A stretch of 9,400 nt of DNA. Source: Candidatus Dormiibacterota bacterium. Its GTDB lineage: Bacteria > Chloroflexota > Dormibacteria > Aeolococcales > Aeolococcaceae. The stretch lies in contig CATPAP010000163.1 of NCBI GenBank assembly GCA_955651875.1, forward strand, positions 1-9,400, written 5' to 3'. Shown here piece by piece: positions 1 through 7,555 of the stretch; position 1 is the first letter of the stretch; each line of letters begins with the position of its first letter. Position numbers and translations under genes: made by a program. The notes beneath the pieces are model-generated. The model saw only the letters and a list, made by a program, of their open reading frames with translations, was not told the origin of the DNA and made no database searches.

Positions 1-142
1 GTTCACCGGCTGTTCGCGCTACCCTGACTGTGACTACATCAAGGACCGCAAGGCGGCCGCCGAGCCGACAGGGGAGATGTGCCCGGACTGCGGCAAGCCG
101 CTGGTCCTGCGCCAGGGACGGCGCGGGCCGTTCGTGGGCTGA
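1..142 (+). CDS. topA: DNA topoisomerase I, C-terminal zinc-ribbon tail (5' partial, ends at in-frame TGA)
   Basis: The reading frame starting at base 2 enters from the left edge and reaches a TGA at 140-142. It encodes the end of one zinc ribbon (Cys codons at 11-13 and 29-31, FTGCSRYPDC) and the first half of another (Cys codons at 80-82 and 89-91, CPDCGKPL, then RRGPFVG). This CPxCGKPL...GxFxGCxxYPxC pattern is typical of the C-terminal topoisomerase C4 zinc fingers of bacterial type IA topoisomerase I, which relaxes negative supercoils; the tail helps bind DNA. The catalytic part lies outside the window. The stop interrupts the ribbon exactly at its third Cys, and zinc-ribbon coding continues in the same frame to 523. 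The stop is therefore probably a nonsense change, a sequence error or a recoded codon, not the ancestral end. Assignment to topA rests only on this tail and on the hslV neighbour. Confidence 0.8.
   Translation, partial: FTGCSRYPDCDYIKDRKAAAEPTGEMCPDCGKPLVLRQGRRGPFVG
140..142 (+). other. In-frame TGA in place of a zinc-ligand Cys codon
   Basis: TGA stands 51 bases after the second Cys codon (89-91) and 18 bases before the fourth (158-160) of a topA zinc ribbon. The two following ribbons have TGC at that exact position (299-301 and 452-454). One C-to-A change from TGC would create it. TGA is a normal terminator in this genome: hslV, rpsB, tsf, pyrH, frr, uppS, cdsA and dxr all end in TGA. Genome-wide reassignment is therefore unlikely. 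Confidence 0.85.
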
Positions 143-523
143 TCCGGATATCCAAGCTGCCGCCACATCAAGGGCGACGCGCCGGCGGCGGGCAGCGACG
201 GCGGTGATTCGAGCGCAGCAACCGAGCCCCTTGGTGCGTGTCCCAACTGCGGCAAGCCGCTGGCGCGTCGCAACGGCCGGCGCGGCAGCTTCGTCGGCTG
301 CACCGGCTATCCATCGTGCAAGTACATCCAGCCCGGATCCAACAAGGCGGGTGGAGCCGTGCCGTCGCCGGCCGAGCCGACCGGGGTCACGTGCCCTGAG
401 TGCGGCAAGCCGCTGCTGAAGCGCCAGGGGCGGTATGGGCCGTTCGTCAGCTGCTCCGGCTACCCCGGCTGCAAGTACCGGCCGCCCAAGAGTGCGGCCG
501 CGGAGAAGGTGGGCGCAACGTGA
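143..523 (+). pseudogene. topA: Continuation of the topA zinc-ribbon tail beyond the in-frame TGA
   Basis: The frame used by the topA tail stays open for 126 codons after the TGA at 140-142 and ends at TGA 521-523. It encodes the last Cys of the interrupted ribbon (158-160) and two complete four-Cys ribbons. Their Cys codons lie at 239, 248, 299 and 317, and at 392, 401, 452 and 470. Spacing is identical in both: 9, 51 and 18 bases between successive Cys codons. The interrupted ribbon keeps the same spacing if the TGA counts as the third Cys. There is no frameshift and the composition matches the rest of topA, so this was recently, or still is, protein-coding. No strong independent start is visible (one in-frame GTG at 359). 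If the TGA is an error, topA simply runs to 523. The final TGA overlaps the hslV start as GTGA, the same junction style as hslV-hslU. Confidence 0.72.
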
Positions 524-1073
524 GCTCGATCCACGCCACCACCATCGTCGCGGTGAAGCGTGGCGGCCAGGTGGCCATCGCCGGGGACGGTCAGGTGACG
601 GTGGGCGATGTGGTCATGAAGCACCGCGCGGTCAAGGTACGGCGGCTCTTCAACGAGCGGGTTATCGTCGGCTTCGCGGGCGCCGTCGCCGACGCCTTCA
701 CGCTCTTCGACAAGTTCGAGCAGCATCTCGAGAAGCACCAGGGCAACCTGCTCCGCGCGGCGGTCGGTCTCAGCAAGGAGTGGCGTACCGACAAATACCT
801 GCGGCATCTCGAGGCGATGCTCATCGCCGCCGACGAAGAGCGCCTGCTGCTGCTCAGTGGCGATGGCGAGATCATTGAACCAGACGACGATATCACCGCG
901 ATCGGCAGCGGCGGCCCATTCGCCCATGCTGCGGCGCGCGCCCTCATCGAGAACACCGATCTCCCTGCCACAGAGGTGGCGCGCAAAGCGCTCGAGATCG
1001 CGGCGCAGCTCTGCATCTACACCAACGACCGCATCTCTGTCGAGACCCTGGCCACCGGGGGCACCGGCACTCC

Positions 1074-1077
<4 letters not shown>
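520..1077 (+). CDS. hslV: ATP-dependent protease peptidase subunit HslV (ClpQ)
   Basis: The gene encodes the threonine peptidase of the HslUV protease, a cytoplasmic double-ring proteolytic core relative of proteasome beta subunits that works with the HslU ATPase. Starting at GTG 520 gives 185 aa. A short MSSIHA leader precedes TTIVAVK, so Thr7 is the expected nucleophile after propeptide removal. In mature numbering the active-site residues Asp17 (in AGDGQ) and Lys33 (in AVKVRR) are present. Other family blocks are FAGAVADAFTLF, SKEWRTDKYLRHLEA, AIGSGGPFAHAAARAL and CIYTND. GTG 520 was preferred to an upstream ATG at 400 for three reasons: it gives family length, it overlaps the topA-frame stop as GTGA, and GGAGAAGG lies at 502-509. 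The stop at 1075-1077 overlaps the hslU start in the same way, which implies translational coupling. Confidence 0.95.
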
Positions 1078-2630
<1,553 letters not shown>

Positions 2631-2633
<3 letters not shown>

Positions 2634-2657
2634 CAGGGGCGAGGCAGATCCTCGCCG
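2631..2657 (+). repeat. 27-bp direct repeat, copy 1 (contains a hairpin and the hslU stop codon)
   Basis: This 27-bp sequence recurs without mismatch at 2741-2767, 110 bases downstream. It begins with the TAA stop of hslU. Inside it, GGCGAGG (2638-2644) and CCTCGCC (2650-2656) form a perfect 7-bp hairpin around the loop CAGAT. In this copy the stem can extend outward to CAG/CTG (2634-2660) across one G-G mismatch. No T-run follows, so it is not a standard intrinsic terminator. Confidence 0.85.
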
Positions 2658-2660
2658 CTG

Positions 2661-2687
2661 GGTTCATCGGAGTGAATCCGATGAACC
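2661..2687 (+). repeat. Perfect 10-bp inverted repeat between the two direct repeats
   Basis: GGTTCATCGG (2661-2670) and CCGATGAACC (2678-2687) are exact reverse complements around the 7-base loop AGTGAAT. The hairpin is stable but is followed by ACACCCCACTCC, not a T-tract. It could act as a rho-independent-like end for the hslU transcript, an mRNA-stabilising structure, or part of a small dispersed repeat together with the flanking 27-mers. The sequence alone does not decide among these. Confidence 0.75.
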
Positions 2688-2743
2688 ACACCCCACTCCT
2701 CGGTGCGCCTCGCGCTCCGGCTCGGCATTCGCCTCGCATGTAA
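2681..2743 (+). CDS. Possible 20-codon leader peptide ORF
   Basis: ATG 2681 opens a 20-codon frame ending at TAA 2741-2743, the first three bases of the second 27-bp repeat. GGAG at 2669-2672 is 8 bases upstream, a good ribosome-binding distance. Both the GGAG and the ATG are partly held inside the 10-bp inverted repeat. The peptide (MNHTPLLGAPRAP...) is rich in Pro, Ala and Arg and matches no family I recognise. A chance frame inside a repeat element is at least as likely as a real gene. Confidence 0.15.
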   Translation: MNHTPLLGAPRAPARHSPRM

Positions 2744-2767
2744 CAGGGGCGAGGCAGATCCTCGCCG
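2741..2767 (+). repeat. 27-bp direct repeat, copy 2
   Basis: This is an exact second copy of the 27-mer at 2631-2657, with the same 7-bp hairpin (arms 2748-2754 and 2760-2766, loop CAGAT). It lies just upstream of the candidate rpsB promoter. The upstream GCCTCGC at 2731-2737 can instead pair with GCGAGGC at 2749-2755, so two alternative folds compete. The heptamer GCGAGGC or its complement occurs four times between 2639 and 2755. Confidence 0.85.
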
Positions 2768-2774
2768 GCGGCCC

Positions 2775-2783
2775 TGCTAAACT
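2775..2783 (+). promoter_or_regulatory. Candidate extended -10 promoter for rpsB
   Basis: TGC followed by TAAACT (2778-2783) resembles an extended -10 element (TGn plus a hexamer matching TATAAT at 4 of 6 positions). No TTGACA-like -35 is visible 15-19 bases upstream. It is the best AT-rich candidate in the gap. Transcription from about 2790 would leave a leader of roughly 100 bases before rpsB. Confidence 0.3.
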
Positions 2784-2813
2784 CGACGCATCACACACGC
2801 CTCGGCCACGTCC

Positions 2814-2843
2814 TCACGGGTGCCCTGCTCCGCAGGGTCGTGA
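2814..2843 (+). promoter_or_regulatory. Leader hairpin upstream of rpsB
   Basis: CCCTGC (2823-2828) and GCAGGG (2832-2837) pair perfectly around TCC. The outer arms TCACG (2814-2818) and CGTGA (2839-2843) extend the stem past an asymmetric internal loop (GGTG opposite T). It sits in the probable rpsB 5' leader. In several bacteria S2 represses its own rpsB-tsf mRNA through leader structure, so an autoregulatory role is possible. I do not recognise it as a member of a described S2 leader class. Confidence 0.35.
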
Positions 2844-2880
2844 CGGCGGCTTATCCGGGGCGGAGGACGACACCAACCCG

Positions 2881-2886
2881 AGGAGG
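2881..2886 (+). promoter_or_regulatory. Consensus Shine-Dalgarno of rpsB
   Basis: AGGAGG lies 7 bases before ATG 2894. It is the strongest ribosome-binding site in the window and fixes the rpsB start against an in-frame upstream GTG at 2840. Confidence 0.85.
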
Positions 2887-2893
2887 CACGCCC

Positions 2894-3763
2894 ATGCCGG
2901 CGGTAACCCTCCGCCAGCTGCTCGAGGCCGGAGTCCACTTCGGCCACCAGACCAGCCGGTGGAACCCCCAGATGCGCCCCTACATCTTCACGGCGCGAAA
3001 CGGCATCCACATCATCGACCTGCAGCAGACGCAGAAGCAGCTCGACGTTGGTGCAGCATTCCTGCGCCAGCTCGTCGCCGACGGTGAGAAGGTGCTCTTC
3101 GTCGGCACCAAGAAGCAGGCCCAGGACGCCATCCAGGATGCCTGCGAGCGCAGCGGGCAGCACTACGTCACCCACCGCTGGATGGGCGGCATGCTGACCA
3201 ACTTCCCGGTGATCCAGCGCCGTCTGCGCCGCCTGCTGGAGTTGCGCGGCATGCAGGAGAAGGGTGACTTCGAACGGATGAGCACCAAGGAGGCCAACGT
3301 CCATCGCGACGACCTCGACCGCCTCGAAGCCAACTTCGCGGGCATGGTCAACATGAAGCGCCTCCCCGGAGCGCTCTTCGTCGTCGATTGCAAGAAGGAG
3401 AGGCTGGCGGTCAGCGAGGCCAACAAGCTGGGCATCCCCATCGTTGCCATCGTCGACACCAACTGCGACCCCAACGAGATCCAGGTTGTCATTCCTGGCA
3501 ACGACGACGCCATCCGCTCCAACAAGCTGATCATCAACACCATCGCCGACGCGATCCTCGAAGGTCAGCAGCTGCTCGGTGAGCGCGAGTTGCGCGAACA
3601 GGAGGAGCTCGCTGCGCGTGAGCGTCAAGAGCGCGAGGCCGTGGAGCACGCTGCGGCCGAGCAGGCAGCCGCAGCCGAGAAGAGCGAGGGCGAGGGCACC
3701 GCCGAGGTCGCCCTCGAGGAGTTTGCCGGTGCTGCTGCCGGTGCAGGGTCGGAGGCGCAGTGA
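2894..3763 (+). CDS. rpsB: 30S ribosomal protein S2
   Basis: S2 is a small-subunit protein that binds late in assembly with S1 near the mRNA exit side. ATG 2894 gives 289 aa. The N-terminus PAVTLRQLLEAGVHFGHQTSRWNP is the S2 signature region, followed by FTARNGIHIIDLQQT, FVGTKKQAQ, HRWMGGMLTNF, LPGALFVVD and the C-terminal block IPIVAIVDTNCDP...IPGNDDAIRS. After about residue 225 comes a charged Ala/Glu-rich tail, probably a helix or disordered extension, that makes the protein longer than E. coli S2 (241 aa). The start is set by AGGAGG 7 bases upstream. The TGA at 3761-3763 overlaps the tsf ATG as TGATG, so the pair is translationally coupled, matching the usual rpsB-tsf operon. Confidence 0.97.
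   Translation: MPAVTLRQLLEAGVHFGHQTSRWNPQMRPYIFTARNGIHIIDLQQTQKQLDVGAAFLRQLVADGEKVLFVGTKKQAQDAIQDACERSGQHYVTHRWMGGMLTNFPVIQRRLRRLLELRGMQEKGDFERMSTKEANVHRDDLDRLEANFAGMVNMKRLPGALFVVDCKKERLAVSEANKLGIPIVAIVDTNCDPNEIQVVIPGNDDAIRSNKLIINTIADAILEGQQLLGERELREQEELAARERQEREAVEHAAAEQAAAAEKSEGEGTAEVALEEFAGAAAGAGSEAQ
3751..3755 (+). promoter_or_regulatory. Shine-Dalgarno deciding the tsf start
   Basis: GGAGG is 7 bases before ATG 3763 but only 4 before the adjacent in-frame GTG 3760. This favours the ATG as the tsf start. Confidence 0.6.
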
Positions 3764-4434
3764 TGGTGGAGGTCACCGCAGCGCAGGTCAAGGAGCTCCG
3801 CGAGCTCACCGGGGCCGGCATGATGGACTGCAAGCGCGCTCTCACTGAGAGCGGTGGCGACATCGAGAAGGCCACGGACTGGCTGCGCGCCAAGGGAATG
3901 GCCCGAGCCGCCGACCGGGCCGGTCGCACCGCCCACGAGGGCATCGTCGAGGCGTACGTCCACCATGGTGGCGTGTCGGGCCAGAAGCTCGGCGTGCTCG
4001 TCGAGGTCAATTGCGAATCCGATTTCGTCGCCAAGACGGATGACTTCAAGCAACTTGCCAGGGAGCTGGCGCTCCAAGTGGCCGGTCGCGCGCCGATGTA
4101 CGTGCGGCGCGAGGATGTACCGCCCGTCATCATCGAGAGAGAGCGCGCCGTGTTCCTCGCACAGGTTGCAGACAAGCCCGACAACATCAAGGAGAAGATC
4201 ATCGAGGGCAAGCTCGACGCCTTCTTCTCAGAGATCTGTCTGCTCGATCAGCCCTACGTCCGCGACGAGAAGGGCAAGAAGGTGCACGAGCTGATCAGTG
4301 CCGCGGTCGGCAAGCTGGGTGAGAACATCACCGTGGCCCGCTTCGCTCGCTTCCAAGTGGGCGAGAGCGCCGCCGTGATCGGAAGCAGCTCCGCGGTGGT
4401 GGAGGACGGCGTCGCCGCGCCGTCGCCCAACTGA
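3763..4434 (+). CDS. tsf: Translation elongation factor Ts
   Basis: EF-Ts is the guanine-nucleotide exchange factor that regenerates EF-Tu-GTP. ATG 3763 gives 223 aa. The N-terminal UBA-like domain VTAAQVKELRELTGAGMMDCKRAL is canonical. The core contains VNCESDFVAKTDDFK, equivalent to the TDFVA motif that contacts EF-Tu, with Ser replacing Thr. The end carries GENITVARFARFQVG. The protein is shorter than E. coli EF-Ts (283 aa), nearer the compact form known from Thermus, with a short Ala/Ser/Val tail. It overlaps the rpsB stop by one base and is followed by a 32-bp spacer to pyrH. GTG 3760 is an alternative start that would add one Met. Confidence 0.96.
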   Translation: MVEVTAAQVKELRELTGAGMMDCKRALTESGGDIEKATDWLRAKGMARAADRAGRTAHEGIVEAYVHHGGVSGQKLGVLVEVNCESDFVAKTDDFKQLARELALQVAGRAPMYVRREDVPPVIIERERAVFLAQVADKPDNIKEKIIEGKLDAFFSEICLLDQPYVRDEKGKKVHELISAAVGKLGENITVARFARFQVGESAAVIGSSSAVVEDGVAAPSPN

Positions 4435-4466
4435 CCGGCCGCGCAGGATTCGCCGGGCCCGTCGCA

Positions 4467-5225
4467 GTGAGCAGGGAGACCGCCAGCGGCGAGACGTCCC
4501 CGGTGTACTCGCGTGTCATCCTCAAGCTCAGCGGTGAAGCCCTCCTCGGGCACCAGTCGACATTCGGCATTGATCACGGCACCGTGCGTCACATCGCCGA
4601 GGAGATCGGCAAGGTGCACGCGCGTGGCGTCGAGATCGCTGTGGTCGTCGGCGGGGGCAACATCGTGCGTGGCATGGAGGCGAGCTCTCATGGGCTCGAC
4701 CGCGTCGCCGCCGACTACATGGGCATGCTCGCCACGGTCATCAATGCGCTGGCGCTGCGCGACGCCCTGGAGAGGCTCGACATCCAGACCCGCGTCCAGT
4801 CTGCGATCGCCATGCAGCAGGTCGCCGAACCGTTCATCCCGCGACGCGCCATCCGCCACCTGGAGAAGGGACGCGTGGTCATCCTCGCGGCCGGGACCGG
4901 CAACCCCTTCTTCACCACAGACACCACCGCCGCGCTCCGAGCGGCGGAGATCGGTGCCGACGTGCTACTCAAGGCCACCAAGGTGGACGGCATCTACACC
5001 GCCGACCCGGTCAAGGACCCAACGGCAACCCGGCTGCATCACCTCTCCTACATGGAGGTGCTCAATCGCGGCCTGGAGGTGATGGACAACACCGCCCTCA
5101 CGCTGTGCATGGACAACGGCACGCCGATCATCGTCTTCGACCTCCTCGCCGAGGGAAGCATCGAGCGCGTCGTGCTCGGCGAGGACATCGGCACCCGCGT
5201 CGATGCGCACGGGAACGGCGCATGA
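4467..5225 (+). CDS. pyrH: Uridylate kinase (UMP kinase)
   Basis: UMP kinase phosphorylates UMP to UDP with ATP and belongs to the hexameric amino-acid-kinase family. GTG 4467 gives 252 aa. Motifs are KLSGEAL (residues 20-26, phosphate binding), VVVGGGNIVRG, ADYMGMLATVINALAL, GTGNPFFTTDTTAALRA (from residue 143) and DGIYTADP (174-181, nucleotide binding). No strong Shine-Dalgarno precedes GTG 4467. GTG 4503, just before YSRVILKLSGEAL, would give a 240-aa protein near usual family length and is a real alternative. The stop overlaps the frr start as ATGA. It supplies pyrimidine nucleotides within a cluster otherwise devoted to translation and envelope lipids. Confidence 0.95.
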   Translation: MSRETASGETSPVYSRVILKLSGEALLGHQSTFGIDHGTVRHIAEEIGKVHARGVEIAVVVGGGNIVRGMEASSHGLDRVAADYMGMLATVINALALRDALERLDIQTRVQSAIAMQQVAEPFIPRRAIRHLEKGRVVILAAGTGNPFFTTDTTAALRAAEIGADVLLKATKVDGIYTADPVKDPTATRLHHLSYMEVLNRGLEVMDNTALTLCMDNGTPIIVFDLLAEGSIERVVLGEDIGTRVDAHGNGA

Positions 5226-5815
5226 GCGATCGCACGCGGTCCGAGGACTCCCAGGCTCAGATCAAGGAACGTCTCGTGGACGCCGAGGTTCGCATGGAGA
5301 AGAGCCTCGAATCCCTGCACAAGGAGCTTGGCGGGATCCGCACCGGGCGGGCGACGCCATCGCTCATCGACCGCGTCCCCGTCGACTACTACGGCACCCC
5401 GACGCCGCTCCAGAGCATCGCCGGCATCACTGCCCCGGAGGCAAGACTGCTGCTCATCCAGCCGTACGACCGCAGCTCCATCGCAGCGATCGAGAAGGCG
5501 CTGCAGAAGAGCGACCTCGGACTCAATCCGAGCAACGACGGCCAGGTGATCCGCATCGCCATCCCCGCGCTCACCGAGGATCGCCGTCGTGAGTTCGCCA
5601 AGCTCGTCAAGCAGAAGGCCGAGGAGGCACGGATCTCGGTGCGCAACATCCGCCGCGACGAGGTCGACCACCTCCGCAAGCTCGAGAAGGAAGGCCACGT
5701 CTCCAAGGACGAGATCGAGCGCAACATCGCCGAGGTGCAGCACATCACCGACGGCTTCACCGGGAAGGTTGACGACCTCGCCCAGAAGAAGGAGGCTGAG
5801 ATCCTCGAGGTCTGA
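5222..5815 (+). CDS. frr: Ribosome recycling factor
   Basis: RRF works with EF-G to split post-termination ribosomes. ATG 5222 overlaps the pyrH TGA and gives 197 aa, about 12 longer than E. coli RRF (185 aa) because of a polar N-terminal extension. Domain I helices show MEKSLESLHKELGGIRTGRATPSL at the start, with a further charged helix (RREFAKLVKQKAEEARISVRNIRRD). Domain II contains VDYYGTPTPLQSIAGI and LLLIQPYD. The C-terminal helix includes DEIERNIAEVQHITDGF. ATG 5294 would be too short, as it removes the conserved first helix. Confidence 0.96.
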   Translation: MSDRTRSEDSQAQIKERLVDAEVRMEKSLESLHKELGGIRTGRATPSLIDRVPVDYYGTPTPLQSIAGITAPEARLLLIQPYDRSSIAAIEKALQKSDLGLNPSNDGQVIRIAIPALTEDRRREFAKLVKQKAEEARISVRNIRRDEVDHLRKLEKEGHVSKDEIERNIAEVQHITDGFTGKVDDLAQKKEAEILEV

Positions 5816-5851
5816 CCTGGGGCGGATCGGGGGCGAAACCGCCCCCACAGG
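5816..5851 (+). other. GC-rich hairpin(s) between frr and uppS
   Basis: GGGGGCG (5829-5835) and CGCCCCC (5840-5846) form a perfect 7-bp stem with the loop AAAC. A competing fold pairs CCTG (5816-5819) with CAGG (5848-5851) and the following GGGCGG (5820-5825) with CCGCCC (5839-5844). The two folds exclude each other. No T-run follows, so a classic intrinsic terminator is not supported. Modulation of uppS expression or mRNA processing is possible. Confidence 0.5.
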
Positions 5852-5872
5852 CGAGGCGTTCAGTACACAGAG

Positions 5873-6655
5873 ATGCAGCGACCGCCAGCGCCAGCAGCAA
5901 TCCCGAAGCGGTCCAGCCCGGAGCTGCCCAGCCACATCGGGATCATCATGGACGGCAACGGTCGATGGGCGCGCCGGCGTCACCTGCCGAGGGCGACCGG
6001 CCACCGCGCCGGGGTGTCGACGATCCGTCCGGTCATGGAGGCGTGCCACGCCGCCGGGGTCCACATCCTCACCCTCTACGCCTTCAGCACCGAGAACTGG
6101 TCGCGGCCGCGCCATGAGGTCGCCGCGCTCATGCAGCTGTTCGGCGACACCATCGACTCCGAGGTGGGCGAGATGAACGCTGAGGGGATCCAGATCCGCG
6201 CCATCGGCGACCGCAGCAAGCTGAGCCCGCGCCTCCAGAAAAAGGTCCGGGCCGCCGAGGAGGTGACCAGCGCGAACACCCGAGCCATCCTCAACGTCGC
6301 CATCAACTACGGGGGACGCCACGAGATCGTCGCCGCGGTCCGCGACCTCGCCGTCCGCGGCGCCGACCTCAGCCAGCTCGACACCGAGACCCTCAGTGGG
6401 GCGCTGTACACCGCCGGGCTGCCCGATCCCGACCTCATCATCCGCACGGCCGGCGAGATGCGCATCAGCAACTTCATGCTCTGGCAGGCGGCGTACGCGG
6501 AGATCTACGTGACCGAGACCCTCTGGCCGGACTTCGGCGCGGCCGACATCGACCGAGCCCTGGCCGCGTACGCCCGTCGCGACCGCCGCTTCGGCGCCGT
6601 CCCCGATGCTGCGGCGCTGGTCGAGGAGGCGGTCGTGGCGCCGGCTTCGCTCTGA
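5873..6655 (+). CDS. uppS: Isoprenyl transferase / undecaprenyl diphosphate synthase
   Basis: This cis-prenyltransferase adds isopentenyl units to farnesyl diphosphate to make the lipid carrier for peptidoglycan and other glycans. ATG 5873 gives 260 aa with a Pro/Ala-rich lead of about 17 residues before LPSHIGIIMDGNGRWARRR. The catalytic Asp is residue 27 in MDGNGRW. Other family blocks are HRAGVSTI, LYAFSTENW and NVAINYGGRHEI. The diphosphate-binding region RTAGEMRISNFMLWQ (191-205) supplies Arg191, Arg197 and Ser199, and Glu210 follows in AAYAEIY. The common RTSGE is RTAGE here. The chain length of the product cannot be read from the sequence. No clear Shine-Dalgarno precedes the start; a hairpin region lies just upstream. 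Confidence 0.95.
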   Translation: MQRPPAPAAIPKRSSPELPSHIGIIMDGNGRWARRRHLPRATGHRAGVSTIRPVMEACHAAGVHILTLYAFSTENWSRPRHEVAALMQLFGDTIDSEVGEMNAEGIQIRAIGDRSKLSPRLQKKVRAAEEVTSANTRAILNVAINYGGRHEIVAAVRDLAVRGADLSQLDTETLSGALYTAGLPDPDLIIRTAGEMRISNFMLWQAAYAEIYVTETLWPDFGAADIDRALAAYARRDRRFGAVPDAAALVEEAVVAPASL

Positions 6656-6684
6656 GCGACCAATCGCTCACCCCGGTCGGCATC

Positions 6685-7518
6685 GTGGCGGCGCCCGCTG
6701 CCACCGGTGCGCGCAACGTCGTGGTGCGCATCGTCTCCGGGCTGCTGCTCCTGCTCCTGCTCGCCAGCGCGGTGGCCGTCGGTGGATCGCTGTTCGTGGC
6801 CATCCTCGCGGGCGCGGCGGCGCTGGGCGCGTGGGAGTTCGCCGGCCTCGCCGGCCGGCTCGACGCCCGGCCGCCGCTCTGGCTGCTGCTCCCGCTGACC
6901 GTCTGGCTGACCATCCGCTTCGCGGTCCCCGGGGCGCCGCCTGCGCTCGACATCGGGTTCGGTGGGGCGCTCGTGGCCGGCCTGGTCGGGCTGGTCGTCG
7001 GCGGCCTGTCGTGGCGCGGCTGGATGGCGGCGGTGGCCGCAGGGGTGTACGTCGGCTTCTCGCTGGGCTTCTACGTTGCTTTGCTCAACTGGCGCCCCGC
7101 CGACCACGGCTTCGGGATCGAGGCGGTCGCGGTGCCGCTCGCGGCTGTGATCGTCTGCGACACCGGCGCGTACATCGCCGGCAGCTTCGTTGGCCGCCAT
7201 CGGTTCTTCCCGCAGATCTCGCCTCGCAAGTCGGTCGAGGGGGCCATCGCCGGGCTGGTCGCCGCCATCGGGATCGCGGCGCTGCTCGGCCACGTTCTGC
7301 TCGGCATCACTCCCTGGCTGGGCGCCCTTCTTGGCCTGCTCGTCGCCATCGCCGCCCAGGCCGGCGACCTTGCCGAGTCCGCGTTGAAGCGACAGGCCGG
7401 CGCCAAGGACTCCGGCAGCCTCGTCCCCGGCCACGGCGGGATCCTCGATCGCCTCGACAGCCTCATCCTCGTCGCCCCGGCCGTGTACTGCTTCTACCGG
7501 CTCATCTCGCTCGGGTGA
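6685..7518 (+). CDS. cdsA: Phosphatidate cytidylyltransferase (CDP-diglyceride synthase)
   Basis: This integral membrane enzyme makes CDP-diacylglycerol from phosphatidate and CTP, the precursor of bacterial phospholipids. GTG 6685 gives 277 aa, rich in Leu/Ala/Gly/Val hydrophobic segments consistent with about 7-8 membrane helices. The conserved CDTGAYIAGSFVGRHRFFPQ is followed by SPRKSVEGAIAG. The CDS-family signature runs from SALKRQAGAKDSG through PGHGGILDRLD (about residues 232-258), including the metal-binding Asp residues. The start is uncertain: GTG 6685 lacks a good Shine-Dalgarno. The frame is open further upstream to CTG 6652, which overlaps the uppS TGA as CTGAGCGAC, just like the NTGAGC starts of hslV, hslU and frr. 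That start would add 11 residues (SDQSLTPVGI...). Confidence 0.92.
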   Translation: MAAPAATGARNVVVRIVSGLLLLLLLASAVAVGGSLFVAILAGAAALGAWEFAGLAGRLDARPPLWLLLPLTVWLTIRFAVPGAPPALDIGFGGALVAGLVGLVVGGLSWRGWMAAVAAGVYVGFSLGFYVALLNWRPADHGFGIEAVAVPLAAVIVCDTGAYIAGSFVGRHRFFPQISPRKSVEGAIAGLVAAIGIAALLGHVLLGITPWLGALLGLLVAIAAQAGDLAESALKRQAGAKDSGSLVPGHGGILDRLDSLILVAPAVYCFYRLISLG

Positions 7519-7555
7519 GGGCGCCGGGAACGCGAGCTTCGCCGAGAATGGGCGA

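Noticed and set aside
400..519. ATG 400 as the hslV start
   Set aside because: It would add 40 residues unrelated to HslV, translated out of frame from topA ribbon sequence. GTG 520 gives family length, a Shine-Dalgarno and a stop overlap.
2661..2700. Intrinsic terminator after hslU
   Set aside because: The hairpin is strong, but no T-run follows it, so a standard rho-independent terminator is not supported.
2840..2893. GTG 2840 as the rpsB start
   Set aside because: The extra 18 residues have no S2 similarity and overlap the leader hairpin. AGGAGG sits 7 bases before ATG 2894.
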